Source: Oscillospiraceae bacterium (GTDB lineage Bacteria > Bacillota > Clostridia > Oscillospirales > Oscillospiraceae). Taken from it: a stretch of 8,281 nucleotides of DNA. A model generated the notes under the pieces. That model had not been told where the DNA came from, ran no database searches, and saw nothing but the letters and a program-made list of their open reading frames with translations. A program made the translations under genes and the position numbers. Shown in pieces: positions 1 through 6,479 of the stretch. The stretch spans positions 1 to 8,281 of the forward strand of contig JAFYUG010000227.1 in the NCBI GenBank assembly GCA_017558545.1, in the 5' to 3' direction. Numbering within the stretch: the first letter of the stretch is position 1; each line of letters opens with the position of its first letter.

Positions 1-1008
1 ATGTCGGTGCAGGAGCGCTGGCCCGGCCATTATTGGAAACGTGAACCTGTCTGGGGCTATGTCAATGAAGCTGACCCTGCAGTAATGGAGATGGAGATCA
101 ATCAGGCCGTAAAGCATGGTGTGAATGTGTTCGTTTTCGACTGGTACTGGTACGATGACCGTCCGTTCATGGAAACAACTCTTAACAATGGCTTCCTCAA
201 GGCAGAGAACTCGCAGGACATGGACTTCTATCTCATGTGGGCCAATCATGATGTGGTGAATCTATGGGATACGCGCCTCTATGACTGCGATGAGCATAAT
301 GTGATCTGGAAGGCCGGAGTCGACCGCGAGGAGTTCGAGAGGATGTGCAGGAGAAATATCGAGAAATATTTCAAGCAGCCTAACTACTATAAGATCGACG
401 GCAAGCCTGTATTCATGATTTATGATATTGTACCGCTCGTTGAGGGCTTAGGCGGTCTAGAGGAGACTATCGACGCTCTTGCTTGGTTCAGGAAGGAGAC
501 CAGGAAGGCAGGCTTCCCGGGCCTTGACCTTCAGATTGTGGTTCATGGAAACAACATGAATTACAGTGGCGTGGATGGAACAACAAAATATGAGTCCGGT
601 AATGAGTTCTTTACAAATCTCGGTTTCAACAGCGCCACCCATTATCAGTTCGCTCACTTCATCTGGATGGATGATGAATATGCCAATATCGTGAACAGTG
701 CTGTTCAGGAATGGGAAGAGCTTGACAAGGATCTTGAGATCCCATATTATCCTCATGTAAGTGTCGGTTGGGACAACAGTCCTCGTACAAAGGAGAGTGC
801 GGTGAGCCGTAACAATACTCCTGAAGAGTTCCAGAGAGCTCTTCAGGCAGCCAAGGACTTTGTAGATGCCCGTCCTGAACTTCACCCTCTTATTACCATC
901 AACAGCTGGAACGAGTGGACTGAGACCAGTTACCTCCAGCCTGACAACCTGTATGGCTACGGATATCTTGAAGCCGTTAGAAACGTGTTCGGCCCGGCAA
1001 CCAGATAA
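1..1008 (+). CDS. GH99-like / WbsX-type glycan-active protein, 5'-truncated
   Basis: The protein resembles the GH99-like WbsX family (Pfam Glyco_tran_WbsX), a TIM-barrel group related to endo-acting GH99 enzymes and common in Bacteroidota glycan loci. Visible family features are WGYVNEADP (around residues 19-27), the strand-like VNVFVFDWYWYDDRPF (around 41-56), and the C-terminal signature NSWNEWTETSYLQPD (301-315), matching the family's NEWxExxxLxPD motif with its acidic residues. The ATG at base 1 is probably internal. The conserved region begins almost at once and no signal peptide is seen, so perhaps 50-100 residues including the true start lie upstream of the window. It ends at TAA 1006-1008, and a short signal-peptide ORF begins 18 bases later on the same strand. 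Together with the rhamnosidase downstream, this suggests a polysaccharide-utilisation locus. Family assignment is fairly secure. Whether it is a hydrolase, and on which glycan, cannot be told. Confidence 0.8.
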   Translation: MSVQERWPGHYWKREPVWGYVNEADPAVMEMEINQAVKHGVNVFVFDWYWYDDRPFMETTLNNGFLKAENSQDMDFYLMWANHDVVNLWDTRLYDCDEHNVIWKAGVDREEFERMCRRNIEKYFKQPNYYKIDGKPVFMIYDIVPLVEGLGGLEETIDALAWFRKETRKAGFPGLDLQIVVHGNNMNYSGVDGTTKYESGNEFFTNLGFNSATHYQFAHFIWMDDEYANIVNSAVQEWEELDKDLEIPYYPHVSVGWDNSPRTKESAVSRNNTPEEFQRALQAAKDFVDARPELHPLITINSWNEWTETSYLQPDNLYGYGYLEAVRNVFGPATR

Positions 1009-1026
1009 TATAAAAGCATGGCACTG

Positions 1027-1290
1027 ATGAAAAGAACGTTGATTCTCGTTGCATTGCTGTTGCGGGTTCTTCTGTTGTCGGCACATGAAGTCACACTCAC
1101 CGAAGGTTATTGGCAGATTGCGGGCAATCATGGCCTGGCTGTGAGCAATCACGGGCCCGGATTCCGATATGGAACTTATTCCTTACGGTCTTATGGGCCC
1201 AGTGTTCATAAAATAACAAAAAATCATTATCTTTACATGATATTACTGACACCATCGCGCTCCGGTAAAAGTTCCGGACGATTATTATAA
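1027..1290 (+). pseudogene. Short signal-peptide ORF, probable remnant of an exported protein gene
   Basis: This ORF begins MKRTLILVALLLRVLLLSAHE, a convincing Sec signal peptide (basic start, long leucine-rich core). It starts 18 bases after the stop of the GH99-like gene, which fits a co-transcribed exported protein. The ATG at 1018 is in frame (MAL before MKR), but 1027 gives the better signal peptide. After about 15 further residues (VTLTEGYWQIAG) the sequence loses recognisable character and becomes rich in Ser, Gly and Lys up to TAA 1288-1290. No domain could be recognised. The most likely reading is the 5' end of a glycan-degradation gene whose body was lost by deletion or a frame-breaking event. 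A genuine small exported protein of 87 residues is possible but less likely. Confidence 0.4.
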
Positions 1291-1480
1291 AGTTTAACCA
1301 TTAAAACAAACTTGGTTCGGTAAGACCATCAAGTTCATTGACAATATTGCAGTTAGGTTTTACAAAGAGGTCTGACAACTTCAGATCGGCGAGTACCAGA
1401 GACTCTGTAACTACCTGACTTTCGATATTTTCAAAGAATTTTTATGATTTTTGCCGCCCACTAATAAACTTACTCATCCA
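1291..1480 (+). other. Gene-free stretch ahead of the rhamnosidase, possibly decayed coding DNA
   Basis: No supported gene lies here. The plus frame shared with the rhamnosidase reads protein-like for short runs (for example FIDNIAVRFYKEV near 1334-1372 and EYQRLCNYLTFDIF near 1391-1432) but is broken by stops at 1373-1375 and 1445-1447. The minus strand is open from 1441 down to 1304 without a usable start codon. This may be eroded coding sequence or chance. No match to the Bacteroidota promoter pattern (TTTG with TAnnTTTG about 19 bases downstream) was found ahead of 1481. Confidence 0.35.
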
Positions 1481-3124
1481 ATGAAGAGGATATTTCTTAC
1501 ACTTTGCCTTATTTTGGCTGGATTCATATGCTCCGGCAAAGCCACAATTTCTGTGAAGGAGCTTACATGTGAAGGACTTGCAAATCCATTAGCGATAGAT
1601 AGCACAACCCCTCACTTCAGCTGGAAGATGAACAGCAACAGGACAGGTCTTTCATCTGCAGCATATCAGATAGTTGTTGCGACAACTCCGGAAAAACTAA
1701 ATGAGAAAGATGCGGACCTTTGGAACAGTGGGAAAATTATCAGTTCAGAATCCATATCTGTCAGATATGAAGGAAAGCAACTTGCATCAAAGGCTTTTGC
1801 ATATTGGAAAGTCCGTGTATGGGACAATGAAGGAAATGTCTCTCAGTGGAGTGATCCTGCGTCGTTCGGCATTGGCTTCCTTGAGGAAAACGACTGGGCA
1901 TCGAATGCGGCATTCATCGGAGTACCGGGAAACAAAGGGAAAAGTGAAGTATCCCCTTTATTGAGAAAGAAATTCATGGCTGAAGAGGATGCAGAAAGAT
2001 ACCTTCTCCATGTTAATTCACTCGGTTACCACGAGGCTTATGTAAATGGTCAGCCTGTTTCGGATGCCGTTCTCAACCCTGCTGTCAGCCAGTTCGGCGT
2101 ACGTAGTCGAATCGTGACATATGATGTGACTTCTCTTGTGCGTGAAGGCGAAAACGACATCATCCTCTGGACAGGAAAGGGCTGGTATCAGACTCATAAC
2201 AAGGCAGTGGTGCCTGGAGGGCCATATGTCAGGGCTCAGTTGGATTGCACTACAGCAAAAGGCACTACAGCAGTGACAGCAACAGATGGCAGCTGGGAAT
2301 ATGCTGAAAGCGAACGCCGTACCTACGGTCCTTGGCGTCCTCATGAAATGGGTGGTGAGATAGTAGATGCCAGAAGGACTCTCCCGGATTTCAAGACAGA
2401 AACACTTGACCTGCTTAAATGGAAATCTGTAAAGGTGGCTGACATCCCTGCGCACAAGGCTACTCCGCAGATGTGCGAGCTCAATAGAATAGTCGAGACT
2501 CTGCACCCTGTTGAGGTACACAAGGTTGGTGAAGACAGCTATATCTATGATATGGGAACATGCTTCGTAGGCTTTACGGAAATCAAGATGCCTGTAGTAA
2601 AGAAAGGCAAGACCATCAAGCTATACTACGAGGATTATTATCTGAATGACCTTGCCGATTTCAGGGACAAGGAGTACACAGACATGTATATCGGAGATGG
2701 AAAGAACGAAGGAAAGTTCTCAAGCAAATTCAACTACAAGGGCTACCGCTACCTCAAGATCATCGGACTCACGGAGCCGCTGCCACTTGATGCCGTAACA
2801 GGCGGAAAAGTACGTACAGACTATACTGCCAGGACAACATTCGAGTGTTCTGATGCAGATATCAACACGATCTACAACATGATCCATAACACATGTCATG
2901 CCCTTACTCTCGGCGGCTACATGGTTGACTGTCCTCAGGTGGAGCGTTTCGGATATGGCGGAGACGGAAATGCATCTACCCCTACCGTCCAGACTCTCGC
3001 AGACCTTGCACCTCTGTACATGAACTGGATACAGGCATGGGCCGACTGCCAGAGGGAAAACGGTGACATGCCTCATACTGCTCCGAACCCATATCCTGCA
3101 GGAGGCCCTCAGAAAGGATTTTAA
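1481..3124 (+). CDS. Alpha-L-rhamnosidase (GH78), truncated inside the catalytic barrel at a chimeric junction
   Basis: This is an exported enzyme that would release terminal alpha-L-rhamnose from glycans. ATG 1481 is preferred over an upstream in-frame TTG at 1451 because it opens directly into a signal peptide (MKRIFLTLCLILAGFICSGKA, cleavage near A21). No Shine-Dalgarno precedes it, as is usual in Bacteroidota. Domain order: fibronectin/Ig-like module (~22-134, with YWKVRVWDNEG); Bac_rhamnosid_N carbohydrate-binding-like domain (~155-300, with LGYHEAYVNG and TGKGWYQTHN); Bac_rhamnosid beta domain (~337-445, with NYKGYRYLKI); then the start of the six-hairpin catalytic barrel. The motif DCPQVERFGYGGD carries D483, E488 and D495, whose +5 and +12 spacing equals that of the known GH78 acidic residues D567/E572/D579 of Bacillus RhaB. 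MPHTAPNPY follows at about 530-538. The family resemblance ends at PAGG. After a few foreign codons the frame meets TAA 3122-3124. Roughly 350-400 residues, including the catalytic base Glu, are missing, so this fragment cannot be active as read. Confidence 0.88.
   Translation: MKRIFLTLCLILAGFICSGKATISVKELTCEGLANPLAIDSTTPHFSWKMNSNRTGLSSAAYQIVVATTPEKLNEKDADLWNSGKIISSESISVRYEGKQLASKAFAYWKVRVWDNEGNVSQWSDPASFGIGFLEENDWASNAAFIGVPGNKGKSEVSPLLRKKFMAEEDAERYLLHVNSLGYHEAYVNGQPVSDAVLNPAVSQFGVRSRIVTYDVTSLVREGENDIILWTGKGWYQTHNKAVVPGGPYVRAQLDCTTAKGTTAVTATDGSWEYAESERRTYGPWRPHEMGGEIVDARRTLPDFKTETLDLLKWKSVKVADIPAHKATPQMCELNRIVETLHPVEVHKVGEDSYIYDMGTCFVGFTEIKMPVVKKGKTIKLYYEDYYLNDLADFRDKEYTDMYIGDGKNEGKFSSKFNYKGYRYLKIIGLTEPLPLDAVTGGKVRTDYTARTTFECSDADINTIYNMIHNTCHALTLGGYMVDCPQVERFGYGGDGNASTPTVQTLADLAPLYMNWIQAWADCQRENGDMPHTAPNPYPAGGPQKGF
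3096..3113. other. Junction between Bacteroidota-like and Firmicutes-like DNA (probable assembly chimera)
   Basis: Up to about 3105 the plus frame matches GH78 (HTAPNPYPAGG). From about 3108 a different plus frame matches a YczE-like membrane protein (LRKDFKPWILLQ). Both families are cut mid-domain at the same place, and base composition and codon style change there. The bases in between (3096-3108) can be read plausibly in both frames (PAGG and LQEA), so the two parents may share a short stretch at the crossover. It contains the 8-base palindrome CCTGCAGG (3095-3102). No inverted repeats, transposase or attachment site accompany the change, which argues against a mobile element. Confidence 0.8.
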
Positions 3125-3572
3125 GCCCTGGATTTTGCTCCAGCTTATAACGGGCTTCCTCTTCGGCTACTGCAACACCTTCGCCGGCTGGATATTCAGC
3201 CTTTTCCCCGCACCTCAGAGCATAGTTATGCGCGGCGTGTTCACCTGCATAGGCTTCGTGGTGGGCGGCTTCGGCGTTTGGCTTTATTCCAGCTCTCAGG
3301 TTCTCAATATGCCCTCCGAAGGCATAGTTGCCGTTATAGCGGAAAAGCTCAATAAGCCCTTCCACATCATCAAAATCTATCACGATGTAATAAGCGTTAT
3401 CATCGGCGCCAGCGGCTGCCTTATCTTCATCCATTCCTTCGGCAGTGTTGGCATAGGCACTGTGGTTATCTCCATAATGCTGGGCACCATGGTGGGAATC
3501 TATTCCCGCGCATGGGGCGATAAGCTGAAGGCCGTATTCGAAAAGGATAAGAGCCTTGTAAAAGAAAAGTAA
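3096..3572 (+). CDS. YczE/YitT-like integral membrane protein, N-terminally truncated
   Basis: This is the C-terminal part of a multi-pass membrane protein of the YczE/YyaS/YitT-like group, widespread in Firmicutes and of unknown or poorly known function. The open frame extends upstream into the rhamnosidase to an ATG at 3063, but those codons belong to the other gene, so no genuine start is present. Visible segments are a hydrophobic helix at about 12-36 (ILLQLITGFLFGY), a second at about 43-68 (VMRGVFTCIGFVVGGFGVWL), the soluble loop NMPSEGIVAVIAEKL typical of the family, and a C-terminal hydrophobic pair ending in GSVGIGTVVISIMLGTMVG, where the GIGT motif is characteristic. It finishes with a basic tail KEK and TAA 3570-3572. 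Family members are usually a little over 200 residues, so about 60 N-terminal residues are absent. A terminator follows within 10 bases, and the next gene is convergent. Confidence 0.75.
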   Translation: MQEALRKDFKPWILLQLITGFLFGYCNTFAGWIFSLFPAPQSIVMRGVFTCIGFVVGGFGVWLYSSSQVLNMPSEGIVAVIAEKLNKPFHIIKIYHDVISVIIGASGCLIFIHSFGSVGIGTVVISIMLGTMVGIYSRAWGDKLKAVFEKDKSLVKEK

Positions 3573-3580
3573 AGAAAAAT

Positions 3581-3620
3581 AACACCCCCAAGCTCTCACG
3601 GAGCTGGGGGTGTTTCTTTT
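3581..3620. terminator. Bidirectional Rho-independent terminator
   Basis: The arms CACCCCCAAGCTC (3583-3595) and GAGCTGGGGGTG (3601-3612) pair with one bulged A around a 5-base loop. A T-rich run TTTCTTTTTT follows on the plus strand, and on the minus strand the hairpin is followed by ATTTTTCTTT. It lies between the stops of the convergent membrane-protein and pmbA genes and should end transcription from both sides. Confidence 0.9.
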
Positions 3621-3621
3621 T

Positions 3622-4896
3622 TCAGAAGATATTCATATTGGAGATCAGCGCTTTCTCAGGGCCGAAGTAGGCACCGGAGAGGGCGCATTTTTCGCTTAGG
3701 GCTATTTCGGCGAGCACCTCGCTGAGCTTTCCGGCTATGGAAAGGCCGGTGAGGGGAATGGTTTTCTCTCCGTCGAAATAATAGGCAAGGCGCACTTCGC
3801 CGCCTATATAGTCGCTGTAGAAATCCACCTGCAAGCCGGACATGGAAACAATCTCAAGAGCGGGTGCGGAGGAAAATGCCTCGGGAGCAAGGGAGCCTTT
3901 TTCCACCTTGATGCAGGGGAGAGCGCCGCTGGGCTTCTCGCCTATATACTGGCCGAAGCGGTTGGAGCCGTGATAGGCGCAGACTATGCCGTCCTTGATA
4001 ATTTCGGCAGAGCCGAGGGAGAGACCGTCGGCATCAAAGCAGGCGGAGCGGACGCTGCCGGGGATAGAGCCCAGCATGGTGATGCTGATCTTGTCGCCGC
4101 TGCCTGCCTTCTGGATGGCGTCGCCCTTTTGATGCAGGGCGGAGCGGGAGTAAACGGAGGAATAATCAATATCCCATGCCATTTCTCTGAAAAGCTGAGA
4201 AAGCTGCTCGGAGCGCAAAATAACGGGGCAGCCGAGCTTTTCGGCAGGGGGAGCGGCCTCATAGCGGGATTTTACCTCCTGCATTTTTTCGGAAATCTCT
4301 TTTCTGAGAGCTTCGGCATCCCAGTTGGAGAAATTATACTGCTCATAGAGCTCAACGCTTTCCTTTTCGCCGTTATAGGTGGGAATGGCTTCCACCATGG
4401 CGTCATAGCGGCGCTGAGTTTTGTTTATGCCCCGGGAGTTAATGATGCTTTCGCAATGGCGGGTGACGAACACCTCAAGGCTGTTGATGGCGGCGTTTTC
4501 AACGGTGTTGGCCTTCAAAGCCTCGGCGGCAATATCCTTGGCAAGAGCAAGGGCATCATAGGAAACAAAGTTGCTCTCAACGGAGTATTCGCCCTCTTCT
4601 CCCTCGGGGAGAGTGTAGGGGGCATTTTTAATAAGAGTGGCTCTTTTGGTAGCCTCGGCGCAGCTGCGGCGTATATCCGCCTGCGTGGTGGAGGGGTAAA
4701 CATAGAACTGGGCGTCTCCCCGGCAGCCATCGGAGTCCACATATACTGTTACAAGGTTATTGGTGGTGTCTGTGCGTCTGACGCAGTCCAGCTTGCCCTT
4801 TATGTAGAAAAGCTCGCAGCTTTCGCGGCGGTGGAGGTTGATTTTCCAATCGGAAATGCCCTCGGTGGCCTTCAAAATATCAATAACTTTTTTCAT
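3622..4896 (-). CDS. pmbA: PmbA/TldE-like subunit of a TldD/TldE metalloprotease
   Basis: This is the non-catalytic partner of TldD. In the family the two form a cytoplasmic heterodimer that cleaves unfolded peptides, for example in microcin B17 maturation and CcdA turnover in E. coli. The start is ATG at 4896 (MKKVIDILKATEG). An in-frame start at 4950 would add 18 residues lying inside tldD and is unlikely. The ATG overlaps the tldD stop as ATGA, with a weak AAGGTG about 8 bases upstream, so translation is probably coupled. The protein has 424 residues against about 450 for E. coli PmbA. Features include the NSRGI motif in the N-terminal half, a VILRSEQLSQLF segment, FDADGLSLGSAEIIKDGIV (the D/EG...DG pattern of the family), and a C-terminal part with FDGEKTIPLTGLSIAGKL. 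No HExxxH motif is present, as expected for this subunit. The natural substrate is unknown. Confidence 0.88.
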   Translation of the reverse strand: MKKVIDILKATEGISDWKINLHRRESCELFYIKGKLDCVRRTDTTNNLVTVYVDSDGCRGDAQFYVYPSTTQADIRRSCAEATKRATLIKNAPYTLPEGEEGEYSVESNFVSYDALALAKDIAAEALKANTVENAAINSLEVFVTRHCESIINSRGINKTQRRYDAMVEAIPTYNGEKESVELYEQYNFSNWDAEALRKEISEKMQEVKSRYEAAPPAEKLGCPVILRSEQLSQLFREMAWDIDYSSVYSRSALHQKGDAIQKAGSGDKISITMLGSIPGSVRSACFDADGLSLGSAEIIKDGIVCAYHGSNRFGQYIGEKPSGALPCIKVEKGSLAPEAFSSAPALEIVSMSGLQVDFYSDYIGGEVRLAYYFDGEKTIPLTGLSIAGKLSEVLAEIALSEKCALSGAYFGPEKALISNMNIF

Positions 4897-6296
4897 CCCA
4901 GCTTCACCTTCACTTTCAGAGCGCTGCCGCCATCGCTGACGCGCACCCATTCCTTGTAGCCCTTTCCGCAGGCTCCGGAGCCTATAACGCGGAAATCGTC
5001 GCTGACCATGCTTATGCTGCCAAGCAGGTCGGGCACATAGCCGCTCATAACAACGGGGGAAACATAGTTTTCCGTCAGCTTACCGTTAATAATCTCAATG
5101 CCGTATTCCGCAACACACTGAATTGCCCAGTTTTTGGGGTCTTCCATGCCGTTGTTGGTTTCAAAGAGCATGTAGCCGTGGTCAATGGAGGCTATCATGT
5201 CCTCCAGCTTATCCTTGCCCGCCTCGAAAAATGTGTTGGTCATGCGGGCATAGGCCTTGCGGCGTATGCTCTCCCGTCTGCCGTTGCCCGTGGGCTCTGT
5301 GCCCAAAATGGTGGCAGAGGAAAGATCGGAAATGCCGGTTATAAGTATGCCGTCTTTTATAATCTGAGTATCGTGAGCCAATACGCCGTCATCATCAAAG
5401 AAGAAGCTGGCGGCGGAAAGGGCGGAGGCGGCGCCGTCTCTCATGCTGCAAATGGGGGAGGCCACAGCCTTGCCAACATAGCTTTGAGCCAGCGCGCGGT
5501 CTTTTACAAACTGGTCCATTTCAACGCCGTGACCAAAGGCCTCGTGGGCTATAAGACCGGTGATGGAAGGATCGGTTATAACATCGTAAACGCCGGGGGT
5601 GATGGGCTTTGCGCGGACAAGAATATCGCCCTTTTTGATGAGAGGATCTATGCGGGTGGGCAGAAGGTCGAAAACTTCCTTCATGGTGCTGCCGTAGGCA
5701 ATCTCACGGGGCTGCACAACCTTGCCCATATCCTTGTAGATACCCAAAAGCACGCCGTTGCACCATGTGTAATGCTGTGTGAGGCGGCGGTTTTTGGATA
5801 TGAAGAGCTTGTGGGTGTCTATGTAGCTGACGGCGGCAATGGCGTTGAGGAGTTTGGGGCAACGGGACAAAAGACTGTCCTTTTGCTCCTTGCAGAAGCT
5901 CAAAAGAGCTTCGTCTGAATATTCATCAATGTCGCTTTCGCGGCAGAAGTCCTTCTCAAGGGGAGCGTCTTCAAGGGCAGCTCTATCCAATGTGGCCATG
6001 CCCTCGAATGCTTCGGCAGGGAAGGAGGAATCTATAAGCTTTGCCAGCTCGGCCATGTCGCCGGAGAGGTCATCCATGGAGTATTCAAAGAAAATGCCGC
6101 CGCGGCTGAGCTTAATAACAAATCCGCTGTCTGCATCGCTGCCCTCGCTTATAGAGCAGCTATTTTTGTCGGCACGGACGCTGAGACACTTGGTGTCGGC
6201 GCCGAGGATGCTGACATAGTCATAGCTCCTGCCCAAAATTTCAACAAGCTCGATAGCCGCGCACTTTCGGGAAGAGAGAAATTCAGAGAAACTCAT
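4893..6296 (-). CDS. tldD: TldD-like zinc metalloprotease catalytic subunit
   Basis: This is the catalytic half of the TldD/TldE protease, which in known systems hydrolyses unfolded peptides inside a closed heterodimer chamber. The zinc-binding HExxxH motif is at 251-256 (HEAFGH). The C-terminal cysteine that completes the site in E. coli TldD corresponds to C443 in GACGKGYKEW, followed by VRVSDGG. Other family signatures are the EPTGNGRRES run (about 334-343), ARMTNTF (350-356) and an FDDDG segment before it. At 467 residues it is close to the roughly 480 of E. coli TldD. The canonical CGKDGQ is altered to CGKGYK, so this is a divergent member. It is the first gene of a two-gene minus-strand operon with pmbA. 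An in-frame TAA just upstream excludes a longer start at ATG. The start at 6296 has an unusually distant Shine-Dalgarno sequence. No RiPP precursor gene is visible nearby, so the substrate remains open. Confidence 0.92.
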   Translation of the reverse strand: MSFSEFLSSRKCAAIELVEILGRSYDYVSILGADTKCLSVRADKNSCSISEGSDADSGFVIKLSRGGIFFEYSMDDLSGDMAELAKLIDSSFPAEAFEGMATLDRAALEDAPLEKDFCRESDIDEYSDEALLSFCKEQKDSLLSRCPKLLNAIAAVSYIDTHKLFISKNRRLTQHYTWCNGVLLGIYKDMGKVVQPREIAYGSTMKEVFDLLPTRIDPLIKKGDILVRAKPITPGVYDVITDPSITGLIAHEAFGHGVEMDQFVKDRALAQSYVGKAVASPICSMRDGAASALSAASFFFDDDGVLAHDTQIIKDGILITGISDLSSATILGTEPTGNGRRESIRRKAYARMTNTFFEAGKDKLEDMIASIDHGYMLFETNNGMEDPKNWAIQCVAEYGIEIINGKLTENYVSPVVMSGYVPDLLGSISMVSDDFRVIGSGACGKGYKEWVRVSDGGSALKVKVKLG

Positions 6297-6318
6297 AATA
6301 TATTACCCATGCTCCTTT
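6293..6318 (-). promoter_or_regulatory. tldD translation-start region with AAAGGAG and a possible five-codon leader
   Basis: AAAGGAG (6318-6312) lies 15 bases before the tldD ATG (6296), which is too far for normal spacing. One base after it is another ATG (6310) that opens a five-codon frame MGNIL, whose TGA (6295-6293) overlaps the tldD ATG as ATGA. Either the leader is translated and coupled to tldD, or GGG (6307 region) acts as a weak site for tldD itself. The 1-base gap between GGAG and the leader ATG is also poor. Confidence 0.4.
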
Positions 6319-6341
6319 GCTTTAATAATTTATATGGCTAC

Positions 6342-6369
6342 AGTATAACATTTCTTTTGGGGAAAACAA
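6342..6369 (-). promoter_or_regulatory. Sigma-A type promoter for the tldD-pmbA operon
   Basis: On the minus strand TTGTTT (6369-6364) is followed after 16 bases by TATACT (6347-6342), close to the -35/-10 consensus. Transcription would begin near 6335, giving a leader of about 40 bases before the tldD ATG. Confidence 0.55.
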
Positions 6370-6397
6370 TCCTTATTTCTTTATTTCTTTAGAGCAA

Positions 6398-6422
6398 TTG
6401 ATTATTGATAAACAAAAATCAA
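6398..6422. repeat. Inverted repeat over the -35 region, possible operator
   Basis: TTGATT (6398-6403) and AATCAA (6417-6422) are perfect 6-base inverted arms separated by 13 bases. The element spans the -35 box and most of the spacer of the rightward promoter. A bound regulator here would block that promoter, but the region is A+T-rich and short arms can arise by chance. Confidence 0.25.
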
Positions 6423-6433
6423 AATGCTATAAT
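6405..6433 (+). promoter_or_regulatory. Near-consensus extended -10 sigma-A promoter for the flavoprotein gene
   Basis: TTGATA (6405-6410), a 17-base spacer and a perfect TATAAT (6428-6433), with TG at 6425-6426 forming an extended -10. Start of transcription is expected near 6440, leaving a leader of about 40 bases. It diverges from the tldD promoter, with the two -35 boxes about 35 bases apart. Confidence 0.85.
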
Positions 6434-6463
6434 TCAAATGTAATATACAACAATTTCCATGGC

Positions 6464-6470
6464 AAGGAGG
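6464..6470 (+). promoter_or_regulatory. Ribosome binding site deciding the flavoprotein start
   Basis: A perfect AAGGAGG ends 9 bases before the ATG at 6480. The in-frame ATG at 6471 directly abuts it, and the one at 6459 precedes it, so 6480 is the chosen start. Confidence 0.9.
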
Positions 6471-6479
6471 ATGTTCCCA

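Noticed and set aside
457..1152. 231-codon minus-strand open frame opposite the GH99-like gene
   Set aside because: It is Cys/His/Ile-rich without domain resemblance, and the plus strand has clear WbsX motifs.
1261..1278. TCCGG...CCGGA hairpin at the end of the short ORF
   Set aside because: The stem is only 5 bases with an 8-base loop and no T-run after it. It is too weak to call a terminator or mobile-element end.
1304..1441. Minus-strand open stretch of 46 codons, considered as a transposase remnant
   Set aside because: There is no start codon and no recognisable transposase motif or terminal repeats, so it cannot be supported.
3063..3113. ATG at 3063 as the true start of the membrane protein
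   Set aside because: Codons from 3063 to about 3095 are out-of-frame rhamnosidase sequence. The open frame across the junction is accidental.
3096..3113. Junction as an integration or attachment site
   Set aside because: No tRNA gene, integrase, direct repeats or mobile genes are present on either side, and both flanking genes are truncated rather than one being interrupted.
3970..4959. 329-codon plus-strand open frame opposite pmbA
   Set aside because: It is Gly/Ala/Val-rich with no recognisable domain and mirrors the codon pattern of pmbA, which has clear family motifs.
5178..5918. 246-codon plus-strand open frame opposite tldD
   Set aside because: It overlaps the HEAFGH-bearing tldD frame, has no motif and no convincing start context.
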